64,000 bases of DNA, taken from the NCBI RefSeq assembly GCF_021134715.1, contig NC_060024.1:434001-498000 (forward strand), in the 5' to 3' direction. A model generated the notes under the pieces. The model was not told the origin of the DNA. It ran no database searches and worked only from the letters and a program-made list of their open reading frames with translations. Shown piece by piece: positions 43,163 through 56,500 of the stretch (the stretch's first letter is position 1; every line of letters begins with the position of its first letter). Source of the DNA: Daphnia pulex. Taxonomy: Eukaryota > Arthropoda > Branchiopoda > Diplostraca > Daphniidae. Position numbers and translations under genes: made by a program.

Positions 43163-46100
43163 ATGACTGCTGACAAAGAAATTAAGAAAACTGCACCAAA
43201 CGGCGAAGAAGAAAAAAAGAAGGATGAAAAGGAAAAAAAGGGAAAAGCTAAAGACACGCCGAAAGAAGAAGAACTGGTATAACACTTTAAAATGACAGTA
43301 TTTCAAATAAGACGTCTTATCATAGTTTGCAATTTTTTGTCAAATTCCTCTCATGTAGTCTGAAGAAGATAAGCAGCTCCAAGATGAGCTGAATATGGTT
43401 ATTGAAAGGTTGACGGAGAATGATGCTACCTTATGGATGCCCTCTCTAGAAATCATGCGTACACTTATTTGTGCTGCTACTACTTCAATGACAAGTGTTC
43501 CCAAACCCCTAAAGTTCTTGCGTCCTCATTATGCTGTCTTGAAAACAATTGTCGAAAAAATTACTGATCCCAACACCAAAGCCCTTTGTGCTGACATCAT
43601 ATCAGTTTTGGCAATGACAAACACTGAAGGAACTGAATGCCTTCAATATCGTTTGATAGGATCCAAAGAAGGACTAGTAGAATGGGGCCATGAATATGTT
43701 AGGTAATGAATTCTTGATTTGGAATGTTATGGTCAACTTTTTAATATTTTCATGCTCATTTCAGGCATTTAGCAGGGGAAATTGCCCAGGAATGGGATGA
43801 AATCCCTTTTGAAGGAGATGAAGGCAAAGCAAAGAGAGCTCAGTTGTCTGCTCTTGTTGAACAAATTATTCCTTTTCAAATGACTCACAATGCTGAAGCC
43901 GAAGCATGCGACTTGCTAATGGAAATTGAGCAGTTGGACATGCTGGAGCAACACGTCGATGAAGCTGCCCACAACCGGGTTTGCCTTTACCTCAGCAGCT
44001 GCGTTCCATATGTTCCCGATCCCGAGAATGTTAACCTTTTGAAAACAGCGCTTTCCATTTTCCGTAAATTCCAACAGTGGCCACAAGCACTTAGGCTGGC
44101 TCTGCAGATCAATGACCATGCACTGATCGAAGAAGTCTTTTTGGCTTGTAACGACGGGTGAGTTAACTTACTTTGTGTAACAAAGCACATTCGTGGACGG
44201 TTTAAATATTAATATTTCTTTTCAGAACTATGCGAAAACAGTTGGCATTTATGTTGGGGCGGCAACAGATATTTCTTGAGCTCAATGAGGAGTTGGAGGA
44301 TTACGACGACTTGATTGAAATCATGTCCAATACCCACTTAAACAACCATTTCTTATCGCTGGCACGAGAGGTAATATTTGAGATGGATTCGTTCGTCAAC
44401 AAATTTTGCTAATCTGAATGCTGCATGATATTGCAATAGCTGGACATCATGGAACCCAAGACCCCCGAGGACATCTACAAATCTCATCTGGACAACAATT
44501 CTCGTTCTGCGTTTGGTGGTGGTCAAGTAGATTCGGCCCGCCAGAACTTGGCATCGTCTTTCGTTAATGGATTGGTCAATGCCGCCTTTGGCCAGGACAA
44601 ACTTCTAATGGAAGACGGGAACAAGTGGCTCTACAAAAACAAGGAACACGGTATTTGAATTGACTATTCTGTTTTGTTTTGCAACCGTTTGTACTCACCA
44701 AATTGTTCTCTTAGGAATGTTGAGTGCAACAGCTTCGTTGGGCTTGCTGCTCTTATGGGATGTTGATGGTGGTCTAACGCAAATCGACAAATACCTCTAC
44801 TCATCGGAAGAATACATTAAAGCGGGCGCCTTGCTAGCCTGCGGTATTGTCAACACTGGCGTTCGTAACGAGTGCGATCCTGCCTTGGCTCTTCTTTCTG
44901 ACTATGTTTTACATAGCAGCAACGTGATGAGGATTGGTGCTATTCTTGGTCAGTTTTGTCCTCTTTGGTTTTCACAGTGACAGTTGGAGGGATGAGTTAG
45001 TGATGTCTGAATATTTTGTAATTATTTCAGGTCTTGGACTGGCATATGCTGGTTCCAATCGCGACGACGTGCTCAGCTTGCTGCTCCCTGTCCTCTCACA
45101 TCCCAAGTCGTCGATGGAAGTTGTGGGTGTCGCCGCCCTTGCATGTGGCCTAGTAGCCGTGGCATCGTGTAACGGAGACGTCACTTCAGCCTTGCTTCAA
45201 ACACTCATGGAGAAGAGCGAAGTGGAATTGAAAGATACCTTCTCTCGTTTCCTACCTCTTGGATTGGGTCTCACTTATTTGGGAAAGCAAGAAGCCGTCG
45301 AGGCCGTTGTTTTGGCTCTGGAAGTTCTAGCCGAACCCTTCAAAGTAATGTAGTTTGAATACTTTTATTTGTTTTTTCTTGGAAAGTTGCTCACCATTTC
45401 CTTCTGTAGTCCATGGCCAGCACGATGGTTGAAGTGTGCGCGTTTGCGGGGACGGGCAACGTTCTACGCGTCCAGCGTTTGCTCCACATTTGCAGCGAGC
45501 ACCACGAACCCCAGGAAAAGGAAGACAGGAAAGAGAGCAAAGAAACGGCGGTCAAAAAAGATGAAAGTGCCGCGGCGGCTGCCGGAGCAGCAGCAGCAGG
45601 TTCTGCAACAGGCACTTCGACTGCTGCCGCCTCTTCCGGCGCCCAAGCGGATTTGTCATCTCAGCAAGCCGTGGCTGTCATTGGTCTTGCGCTCATTGGC
45701 ATGGGAGAGGACATTGGGGCCGAAATGGCCTTCCGCACGTTGGGTCATTTGCTGCGTTACGGAGAGCCTTGCATCCGCCGAGCCGTGCCACTCGCTCTGG
45801 GATTGATTTCAGTCTCTAATCCTCGTTTGAATGTCCTCGATACACTTTCCAAGTTCTCCCACGATTCCGACTCTGAAGTGGCCCTCAACAGCATCCTGGC
45901 CCTCGGTTTAGTGGGTGCCGGAACCAACAATGCCAGGTACGTCAACAACAATCCCTCCTAGTATCCCGTCATTGTTGTTATTGACAATGTAACATGAACA
46001 TCCTTGGTATGAGACGACGTTTCGTTGGCTGGTGGCGGGTGGCGGGGGGGTTAGTAGTACATCTTTAGAGAGTTTAGTGGTTTCCTGAAAACGTCTGGTG

Positions 46101-46859
46101 GTCCGTCATGTTGAGTGTGATGGGCTGACTGATTCGATGAATGAGCTGGCAGTTAATTGATGTTTAACGAAGGAAATCAAAACTGAAGGCTAATGTCATG
46201 TGTCATGATCCACTCGCTCGTCTGTTTCTCCGTAGCTAATTTAGTGGCTCATCCGGTTTCATCACTTGACTTTCCTCTTTTTCTAGATTGGCCGCCATGT
46301 TACGCCAACTGGCCCAGTACCACGCCAAGGATTCCAACGCCCTGTTTATGGTCCGCCTGGCTCAGGGATTGACACATCTGGGCAAAGGCACGTTGACCTT
46401 GCAGCCCTATCACAGCGAAAGGCAACTCATGAATCCGGTGGCCGTCGCCGGATTGCTTTCCACTGTTATCGCTTGCCTCGACGTCAAAAACAGTAATCAC
46501 TTTCGCAGCACAATTAAAGCGCCCAGTTAATCAATGGGTTTCTTTTTTTTTTTTTTGTTCTAGTTATTCTGAGCAAGTCGCACTATCTGCTGTACACATT
46601 GGCCGCCTCCCTCCAGCCGCGGATGCTGATTACCTTTGACGAGGAATTGCGACCGCTGCCCGTCTCTGTCCGGGTCGGTCAAGCCGTTGACGTGGTGGGA
46701 CAGGCCGGCAAGCCCAAGACCATCACGGGATTCCAAACGCACACGACCCCCGTCCTCTTGGCTCATGGCGAGCGTGCCGAATTGGCCACCGAAGACTACG
46801 TTTCATTGACCCCCATCATGGAAGGGTTCGTCATCCTCAGAAAAAAGAAGGTCGATTAA
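43163..46859 (+). CDS. PSMD2: 26S proteasome non-ATPase regulatory subunit 2 (Rpn1)
   Basis: Ten coding exons: 43163-43276, 43359-43702, 43765-44157, 44226-44370, 44440-44650, 44715-44948, 45031-45344, 45410-45936, 46287-46492 and 46564-46859, giving 927 residues (human 908). The N terminus is lysine/glutamate-rich. The body has [13 protein letters not shown] and the helical repeat region typical of Rpn1, with proteasome/cyclosome repeats such as [18 protein letters not shown] and [13 protein letters not shown]. The C terminus [10 protein letters not shown] is family-typical. Rpn1 sits in the base of the 19S particle, next to the ATPase ring, and docks ubiquitin receptors and Usp14/Ubp6. A charged then alanine-rich insert (exon 8, around residues 615-650) replaces the charged linker of vertebrates. 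Identity is firm. Confidence 0.96.
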
Positions 46860-49800
46860 ATTCACACCCAAGATGTCTGAAGAATGTATCTCTTGGTTTG
46901 TTTACCTTGTTGAACCACCGTCCTTCATCCGACACGCCTCTTCCAGATAATATTACTTTCTTTTTCTACCCCCTTGCTCACGTGTCGATTGAAACAAAAA
47001 AACACACTTGATTTTCTTTTTCTTTGGCTATTTTTCCTCTACCCTCCGCTTTTTTTGTCGTACGTGTATTCCCCAATTGGTTCAATCTTGAATTGGAGTG
47101 TCGGTTGAATGGGACGAGTGGAAGAGAAGAAGTAAAAGAGTTCAATACAAACGTTCCCGCCTTTCATTTGCTCTTGTAAAATTTATTTATCAATGTCTTT
47201 CTTTGTTCATCGTCGTTGTCGTCGTTTTTTTTCCCTTTTTTTTTTTTGTTTTTGTGAAAAACGGCTAAAATAATAAGTGAGAGAGATATGGTAAAATGAT
47301 GTGTGTGTGTGTGTGCCCAGTGCCGCATCTGCCGTCTTCTCAGTGTCCGAGCAGCTGTGCGTCGGATGCTCCGGCATCTGGAGTCTATCGATTGGGTTTT
47401 CTCATTTTTTTCTTTTTTTTTTACGGGGTTGGAGGGCGCACAAGTTGACGCGCGCAGTGTCGCACGCAGATAGAGCGAAATAAGTTTGCTTTTTTCATGT
47501 TTTCCATCATGTTTTTTCTTTTGATTCTTTTTGATTCTGGGCGATTTTTCTTTTCTCAACATGTTGTACTGTACAGTCGACGCTTGACATGCGTCGTTGT
47601 GCTATCAATTCAGGACTCGACACATATGGAACCACCTTAATACTAGATACAATAAAGAAATATCAACATTTTTGTAGGTTTCAAATGAGCCATTGAGGTG
47701 CACGGAGATATCCATCACGCATTTCCTGCCCAGTTATTTTTTGTTTTTTCATTCTTCCGGCGGGAGAGTTAGACAAATGAATGAGATACGGAGATGAGCA
47801 TGAGTGAAAGGGATATAATCAAACAGGTTTTCCAATTCATCAACATCAGATCACATCAGAGATCTGAGATTTATTTGTAAATAGGAGATACACAAAAAAG
47901 CTTCCCGTGGCCTTTGGCAAAATCTTGTCTCCTTTGCCGCTATCGGCATGTTTTTCTCTCCTTTATTAACGACGTAAACCTATTAGGCTTTCTCTTTTTT
48001 TAATCATTGAGAATAGCAAATCCGCTGGATGCTGCGGCTCCCTTTTTTGGGGGGTTATTTCCTTTGTGTTGCTCCGGATCTAATGCAGCAGCTGCTGCGT
48101 TCGCGTGCGCGCGCGCCTCGGACGTTTATTCCTTCTTCTTCTTCTTTACTCGCAGCCGAGAAGAGAAAATGGAAGAAAAGATGAAGAAAACAACAACAGG
48201 AAATAGATCCGTCTCGGTGGATTAATTCATAAAATACTTCCGGTCCCATCATCAACCAGCCCACGAAAAGAAAAGAAATAAAGAAAATCTGAAGACGATG
48301 GCACAGCGCGGCCAATTGTTGAGCCAATGGATATGGCGCGTGAGTATTTCCTAATGGCATCGGCATCGGGACGTGCTGTGTCGATTCATTTCGATGTGAG
48401 CGTCGATCAAAAGGAAAAAGAAAGAAAAGTGTGTGTACGTCGATGTGTTGCGTCTCTGGGCGAGTGTGAGGAGGGCGGCCGTGTGCATTAACGATCGGTG
48501 GCTGCCGTAGAGATTGAGGAGGAGGAGGAAGGAGCGAGGGAGCGTGCGCGCGGCGAGTTTGAATTCAGTTTGGCTGCCACTATTGTACCGGTATATAGAG
48601 CGGCTCGGCACATCTCGCCTTTGCCCAGATCGAGTTGAATAGATCCAGCGCTTGTTGTGCGTGTGTGTTAGCGGACATCATCGGCTCTAACGCTATAACT
48701 CGACCACCACCACAGTAGACGCACACACTCGACGTCCTATACGGGACTGTAGGGAGGGAGCAAACCCAGCAGTATAGTATCCATATCCTCCTCCTTCTTC
48801 TTCTTCTTCTTCTTCTTCTTCTTTGGCTCTATCCAAGTCCATCAAAAGCCCCTTTGGGTCTTGGGCCAGCAGCAGCAGCAGCTCTGGCAATCTCCTCCTC
48901 CCCATATCATCAGTTATTTCTCTTTCGGGCTGGGCTGGTTGGACGAATAGGAGGAGCAGCACAGGACCGTCCCGTCCGACTGGTGGCCGTGCGTGTGTGT
49001 GTGTGTCTCCTCTCTTTTTTGACTCGTGTCGTACAGTCAGCCACGCCAGTGAGTGACGAGTCAGTGAGTGTTGGTTGGTGGTGTGGACGCCTCCTGCTCT
49101 ATTTCACTCTCTCTCTCATCTCTCTCTCTCTCCTTGTCCTCAGCTCCAGCAACAACTTGGCCGCCCGTCGCCGTCGTCGTCGTCGCCGTCGTGTATTGTC
49201 TCTCATCAGCTCATCTTCGCTTGACTTTCGGTCGGATCGTTTCATTCTTCCATCCGTCCCTCGACTCACCCGACACCTTCCAGGTCAGTTTTTCTCTGCA
49301 ATTTATATCGTTCCCGTGCCATTCTTATAGACGACGAATGTTTCCGTCTCTCACAATAGAATTGCCGATTGCATTGTTACGGGCGCCAGTTTGTATTTGG
49401 TTTGATGTAGGTACTCGTGATGGACGGCATTGTCGATGGGAAATGGCAGGCCAATGTTGCAGATGCAAGTGTCAGCTTTTAAGCATTATAGAGAGACGAG
49501 CGTTTGTTGTGTGTAGTAGTCAAAACGAGTCGCAAAGTCTATTAGAAAAGACTGAAAAGAAAACAAAAAGAAAAGAGACTAAATAGGCTTAAGCAATGGA
49601 AGGGATAGAAACACGAATCGGAGGATTTGTGATTCTTTGCATGGGCTTGGCTATAACCCAATCAAGCGCGGCAATAGAGCGGCTGAACGTCGCCCAAAAT
49701 CTACAAGACGACCAAAGAAAAAGAAAAGAAAAAAACAAGACGACGACGACGACGATGGCGGTGCCTGTAAAAATGGTAGTAATCCCGCCAGAGTAGGAGT

Positions 49801-52800
49801 TTAGACATGCACTGTGAAATTATCAAAAAGGAAAGAGCCCTGGCGGAGAGGGAGGAAGGGAAAACAAAGTGACATCAAGAGACTATCAGCCGGGGCTTTT
49901 CTCTGTATTTCTTGTGGTCCTTTTGTTCGGCAGACTGATGATGATGATCCAACACACACACACGCACACACTCGACAGGCTTCTCCAGTCGTCGTCGTCG
50001 TTGCCGTCGAGTAGGCCAGTCTCCAGATGTCAAGTAGTCGAGTGCCGATGGTTGCTACTTAGACAATCAATGATACAACAATGAGAATATCATATCGAGT
50101 TGATGTGTGAGTATTGTTACGTCGAGTTGGAAAAAAGAGGAGGCCTCGAGAGATGGAAATCAAAGGCACTCCCATCAGCCATGCAGCGCCAGAGTTTCTC
50201 GGATAGAATATCTATATAACTAACACAAGCGAAATTCAATTTGGCTAGAGGGGCTTTCCATGTCTAGCAGACACACACACTCCGGTCGCAGGCAGCGTCG
50301 TCGTCGTCTCTCGTTCCGTGTTTCGGCGGAAAAAAGGTTCTGAAAAGCCCGCGGAAGAGTTCACCAGCAGTTCTCTTTACGCTCATCCATCACGGGCACC
50401 AGAGAGTAATAAAATAAGAGACCCACCAACCAATCTCTTGGCTTTCCAATATTTTAGGGTTCAAACCGAGTTCGAATTTGAGAACATTTGACTGTGTCTC
50501 TCCATTTCCCCCCCTCCTTAGGGGAAAAATGGTGAAAACCAGAAGAAGAAGAAGAAAAAAACCTGACCATCCTCGACCTTTTTCCAAAGGTTCCATTTCC
50601 AATGTCGTTTCAAATGTCAAACAATAACGGCTCTTGTGTGCTGAAAGACTCCTCTTCTGGTTTTAGTCTTCCGACTTTTATTTATTGGTGTCTCTCTTAA
50701 TCAGAATCACAATCTGCACGTCTCGCGACCTTTTCTCCCAAAACTGGAAATTGAATAATTTAGTATAGTCGGGCGGGGGGACGATGATGATAACTGTGTG
50801 AATTTTCGCAATGTCCCCACCCTATTCTGTGATTGAATCGCCGAGTAGATAGACTGCACACTCGCCATCTTCTTTATATATAGTAAATAGGTTCCCCCCC
50901 GAAAGAAGAAAAAGAAGAAAATAAAACGAGATGACCCGGAGATTAAGCCAACCAATTTATTAGTTGTCAAGACTAAAATGGCAAGTGACTGGCGGCGATG
51001 AGGAACCGAGCCGAGGTTTCTTGCTCGGCACATCCACAAGGGATAAATAAAGGATACTGTTATGTTGCCAGTGCCCCTTTTTTCTTTTCTTTTTCTCTTT
51101 CTTCATTTGTTCCTCCTCTCTTCGGTGTATTAATACGGCTGCTGGCCCATTGGTTGCCTTTCACTTTATTAGTATACGGTCGCCCTCTAAATCTCCGTGG
51201 GGTTGTCAAGCTGTTACCAACAACCCAAACTGGCCACAGCCATCACCAACTTCTTGGGGCCGTTTTTTGATTGAGAACAAGGCCCCGGAGGAATGATTTG
51301 TAGTGCTAGTTGCCATAGTCTAGCTGCATCATTTATTATATAGACTGAGTAATATTGCTAAAACTCAAATAATGAATGAGTTGAACCGACGTGTAGCTAT
51401 AGACTCCTTTGCTATATAGGAGAGCGCGTCTCCGGGCAACCAGCACGGACAGGTCGTTTAAGTATAAACGACCAGGAAATCCAATCGATTTGCTCAGCTT
51501 TTTTTTTTCCTTCTTCCTGACTCGGGTTGTTGCGGCTGTGCTGGCGTCTTTTTTGGCGCGCGGCATATACAAAGTCGTTGCGAGCAGATGGTTAAGTGAA
51601 TCTGATATCTGACTTCATTTCCCTCCATGCTAGTCCATCTAAAGCTCCTCTGGTGGATGTTATGGCCAAAGAAAAAAAGGGCCACAATCCTCTGTGCGTG
51701 CTGCTGCTGTGAGCTTTGTTGTTCCCCGTAATACTCTTTGTGTGTGTATCATAGAATTCGGGATGTGTGTGTGTGTTGTTGTTGGGCTGCTGAATCGATC
51801 GTCGATCCCGTCCGTCCGTGCTGCTGATGTGGTACCGTGCACATAAGAGTATAGACACGGCAGCTTCATGTGCGTGTTGCTATTCGTGACATCACGTCAG
51901 ACGACTGGATGCGTTCGCTATGCTCGTCGTGAATGGCTGGCGGTGATAAATCGGCTCGGTTGATTCCCGCTCGGTGCGACAGTCGAAAATGCGAATTGAA
52001 TATCCCGCCCCGCAGGACAAAAAAAGGAAAGAAAAAAAGAATCAAATTCCGGCAGACAGAAAGATTTGAACGTCATGAAAAAATGATGGGCAAATTGGTC
52101 GATTTTCCACCGAGTATCAAACCCACCCGCTTAATCAAATTATAAGAACGGTGCAGCTCAGCATTGTCATCAAGTAAACAGTTGGCAATTCCGACCCATA
52201 GTAGAGCTAGCCAACATTCCAGAGGAGAGGGAAGAGGAAGAACGAGCAGAATGGAAAACGTCCGCACGAGTTCCACAGACTGTCGAAACACGTAGATATT
52301 GTCCGCCTTCAGCTTCGTCCCCGCTCAAATATGCCATGTCCCCATCATATTGTCCGCGTCCTTTTGATTATATAGTCGCAGGAGGAATTTCAACGAGATT
52401 TGGCGCCCAGCTTTAAATACTATTAGAGTCATCCCCATCTTTCATTTGGTTTGGTTTTTTAAAATCCGGCTAGAGAAAAAGATGGAATTTGTTTGATCAT
52501 TTCCTCGACGTGCCTTTACGCGCGCTATTATAATGTCGAGCAGGGCCCAAAAGAAAAGAAAAGAAGTGGCCTGTGTCTGTTGAGAGAAAGAGCAGCTCGA
52601 TGCATCACTGCCAATTCAGCGTGTCGTGAGCCGGCCGGCCGCCAGCAGCAGCTCGAATATAAGGTACATCGTAAAACATCACTTACTGGCCAATGGAGAG
52701 ACTCGCTCGAGTTGAGAGAGTCTCTCGCGGTGATTACCAACTTCCTGGACCGACTAGTAGTTCAATCAGCACGGCCAAAAAAAGAAGAAGAAGAAAGAGA

Positions 52801-53541
52801 TGAAAAAAAATACGGGCCTTCAATTCGGCCATTGTTAGAGAAAAAAATAATAAAAAAAGATGGGCGTCGACGACAGGATGGAATAGTATAGAAGAGACGG
52901 TGAAATGATGGATCGACTCTACGGCGGAGATGGTCATTAACACCCCACCGCCCAGCAATGCCCCGGGATCATTTCTTTCATGCCTTTTGTTTTCCCGGTT
53001 TTTTTCTTTGACTAGTCTCTCATTTTGCATTGAGCTTTTTATTTTTTCCCTCCTCTGATTTTATACGTGTTGTGTCTTTTTGGTTTTGTTTCCCAATCTG
53101 GCCCGGCAGCAGCCATATAGCCAAGTATATAGCACGCAACGTACTACACTCTACGATCCAGTGTCTGCTGTGTGTGTGTAGCGAGTTGTTATTGGTCTTT
53201 CGATTTCTCGTCCAGTGATTGCGACAGCGCAGCGGAAGCTGTTCATCTCAATTACAAGTGTGTAAACGTCATCCTCAATCCCCATCAAGTCCAGCGGCTC
53301 ATGACCGAGTTATTCACAAACAATCGCCTCCGCCCATAGTTTTTCATATTCGGCTGACAGCTGCTGGCGCCTGGCCCCTTCAATTCAAATTCCAAACTAC
53401 TGCGATATTCATTCCAGTTTTCTCTTTTTCTTTTTCTTTTCAAAATCAATTGAACGCACAGCAGAGGATATTACACAGCGTCTAGCGGTCATCACCTGCG
53501 TTTGGAATTGGATTGCAGAGCGCAAAAGTGCTGGGATCGCT
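46860..53541. other. Microsatellite-rich intergenic and probable 5' region of the transporter gene
   Basis: No conserved coding exon found in 6.7 kb. AATAAA at 47651 may end PSMD2. Simple repeats include (TG)n near 47299-47314, (TTC)n at 48790-48823, TCTC runs near 49105-49135, CGTCGT near 49170-49190 and CA/GT runs near 49957, 48996 and 51765. A TATATAG at 48591 and a CAG|GTCAGT donor-like site at 49281 could frame a noncoding first exon of the SLC6 gene. Long open frames here are low-complexity by-products. Confidence 0.5.
48786..48823 (+). repeat. (TTC)n microsatellite
   Basis: About ten uninterrupted TTC units, within the likely 5' region of the SLC6 gene. Confidence 0.9.
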
Positions 53542-56500
53542 ATGGCTGAAATGTCGGAGAAATCCAAGTCCAACAAGGAGCGATTTGGCGACGACGAAGG
53601 TGAATCCAACGGGCTCCTTCCGGCCGCCAGCAGCAAAGGACCCACCGTCAGCGCCGCTACGCCCGCCATCGTCGAGTCCCATTCGTCGCTGGTGCCCGTC
53701 AAAACAGACGACAATCTGCCAGAAAGAGGCGAATGGTCGTCAAAGATCGAGTTCATCTTCTCCACCGTCGGATACGCCATCGGATTGGGAAACGTCTGGC
53801 GATTTCCGTACCTGTGTAAATAACACCATTTTCAGCAATAATTTGAATTTGAACATTTTTCATTTTCCCTCGGACCCCAAATCTAAAACTGCCTTTGTTT
53901 GAAATTTAATGTTTTTTTCTATTTCATTTCAGGTTACAAGAATGGCGGCGGTAAGTCAAGCGATTTTCTTATTTGTAGTATACATCCAGTTGATGATGAA
54001 GGACTTGATGTATTTTTGGGGGGATCAAAGCTGCTGGGGAAACGACTCTATAGTTTTTGCCGAGAGGTGGTCTGTATATTGGGGCTATCAAATCAAACAC
54101 AACTGGGAGACGTTTAAAAGTTTCCCTGGGAACATATTTGACCGAAGCTTTTCTCGTGTCCACTGGTGCGGAATTTCACCTCGACTGGGCGGCTTATATA
54201 AGAAGAATAAGAAGAAGAAGGAGAAGAAGAAGAGCTATGAGCTGGTCTGTGTGTGCCAGCCACCCCTGCGCCCGTCTATATAGTAGTCTTCGACTGTGAT
54301 GTTGTAATTCGGAGAGAGAGTGAGAGAGAGAGCGGCAGCGAAATTGGACTCTTTCCAACCATGATGATGCGACGTCGTCTCTCTGTTTTCGTGAGCTCTA
54401 TAGGATATCCAAAAGTCTAGAGTGTAGCTAGAGGAGAGGAGCGCGGCTTTGTGCTTTTCGTCCTCGACTCCCTGTAGAACGTCCTTTTCATCTTCTTCTG
54501 TTTGTATATACATACACATCTTATATACACAGAAAATGTTTCTCTCTCTCTCTCGGCTGGCGTTCTCTTCGTTTCCTTTGTTTCCTCATTCACCAGAGAG
54601 TCACCAAGCACCAGCTAGAGCTTTATTCCCTCCCGTATATTATTTAGATTGGCGCGCCCATGCAGCCCCCTATCATATCGCCAATATAGGAGGCGTCCCC
54701 ACCCAACAGAAGATCATTCGATTTTTCCTGCTGGGCTCTTTTCCAACGTTAACAAGATTCACTGTGACCTAATATATTTCAGCTTCCGGGGAATGAAAAA
54801 AAAAATAAAATAAAAGATGAAAAAGTCATCACCTGACACGGCGGCCCTGCTGCTGACGTCTTAAAAAGAAGAAAAGAAAAATTGGCCGTTTTTCTTTTCT
54901 TTTTGGGTTGGGTTGGGTCGGGTCGCCCGCCGGGTTCGATTACTTAATAAGCGGCGGGGCTCGGTGCATATATGGACGTGTTGTATGCGCTGGTGCTACC
55001 CGCCCGCCAGCGCGCGAGATTCTCACTTGAACAAAAGAAAAAGTTAGCCGAACCATCACTCAAGCGCTCCCCGCTCCTGGATTACGATCAATAATGCCGA
55101 GTTGAAGGCGCTCGTTTTCCCCCAGATTCCGGAGCAGCAGCATCTCCCTTTTCTTCTTCCGCCTCTCTATAGTGTACCACTACTATACTAGACTACTATA
55201 GACGGGGCTGGGCTGGGCGGGCTGGGGTACGTGATGGTGGTCCTGGTGGCTGGATGGAGTTTGAGCGAAATGAGAAGCGTCCCCAGCAGCGCGCAGCGAA
55301 GGTTATTTTCTCTCTTTCTCTCTCGCCCGTCTCCGCTTCTCTCGACTACTATTTCGCTTGTTGTAGTAGAAACCCGCAGAGTCTGGCAGAATCGATAGCG
55401 CGCGCTTCTCCTCATGCTCCACATATCATTCAGCAACGTACCACCGCTTTTCTCTTCATTCCGAGCTCCTTCTCATTCCTATATACGTACGTACGTACAC
55501 CGTTGGGGCGAACCGGGGGTTTTTCGGCGGCGAATAACTTCCATATAGTCGATGACTTTTTCACCGGATTTCTTTGTCCCGTTTTGATTATGACACAAAA
55601 TACGGCGGCTGTTTACATGTATTTGTATTATAGTAGATTGTATATTTTTTTCCCCCCTTTTTGGTTGCTATGATTACGTCACGATGGTGGTAATTTGATT
55701 TGGCAGGAGCTTTTCTGGTGCCGTATTTGATTACGATTCTCTTCGCCGGTGTCCCCATGTTTTTTCTGGAGTGCGCCTTGGGTCAGTACTTGGGAATTGG
55801 CGGCCTGGGAGTCTGGAAAGTCACGCCCTTCTTCAAAGGTGATCAAAACTATACGTCACTTGAATGATACTTGAATGATGTAGTAATATGAACGATCCTA
55901 ATGCTATCAACCGATCGAATCAATCAGGTGTGGGCTACGCCGCCGTCATCAACGCCGCATGGCTCAACATCTACTACATTGTCATCTTGGCTTGGTGCCT
56001 CTTCTACTTCCTCGTGTCTCTCAGCAAAGGTATATATCAACTAATAACCAACTATCAATATACTAGCTGATTACTCACTCTAATCTCTCTACTGCTGCAG
56101 TTCTACCGTGGGGCACGTGCGACAACTGGTGGAACACGGAAACGTGCGTGAGCGCCTACTCGCGCCAGAACCTCACCTCCTACATTGAGGGCAATACGAC
56201 CTTCTACAACCTCAACGGCACCATCTACGCGGCCGCCAACCTCACCGATCCCGTCAAGGAATACTGGGAGTACGTGTGTATAACTGTATATGCCATGGCC
56301 AGCAATTGGCCGACCACCCAATGGCATCTTCCAATGCGATGAGAATAAGAGGAGAGGAACTTGATTGAAATTAATTGTGTCTCTTTTTTGTGCCACCGCA
56401 GGCGTCGCGTTCTCATGATCTCGGACGGGTTGGAGGACATTGGCGAACTTCGCTGGGAACTGGTGGGAACGTTGGCCGCTGTTTGGTTCATGTGCTACTT

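Noticed and set aside
48000..55700. Many open frames of 60-170 codons on both strands
   Set aside because: They are rich in serine, arginine or leucine runs from microsatellites, overlap each other on both strands, and show no domain or splice logic.
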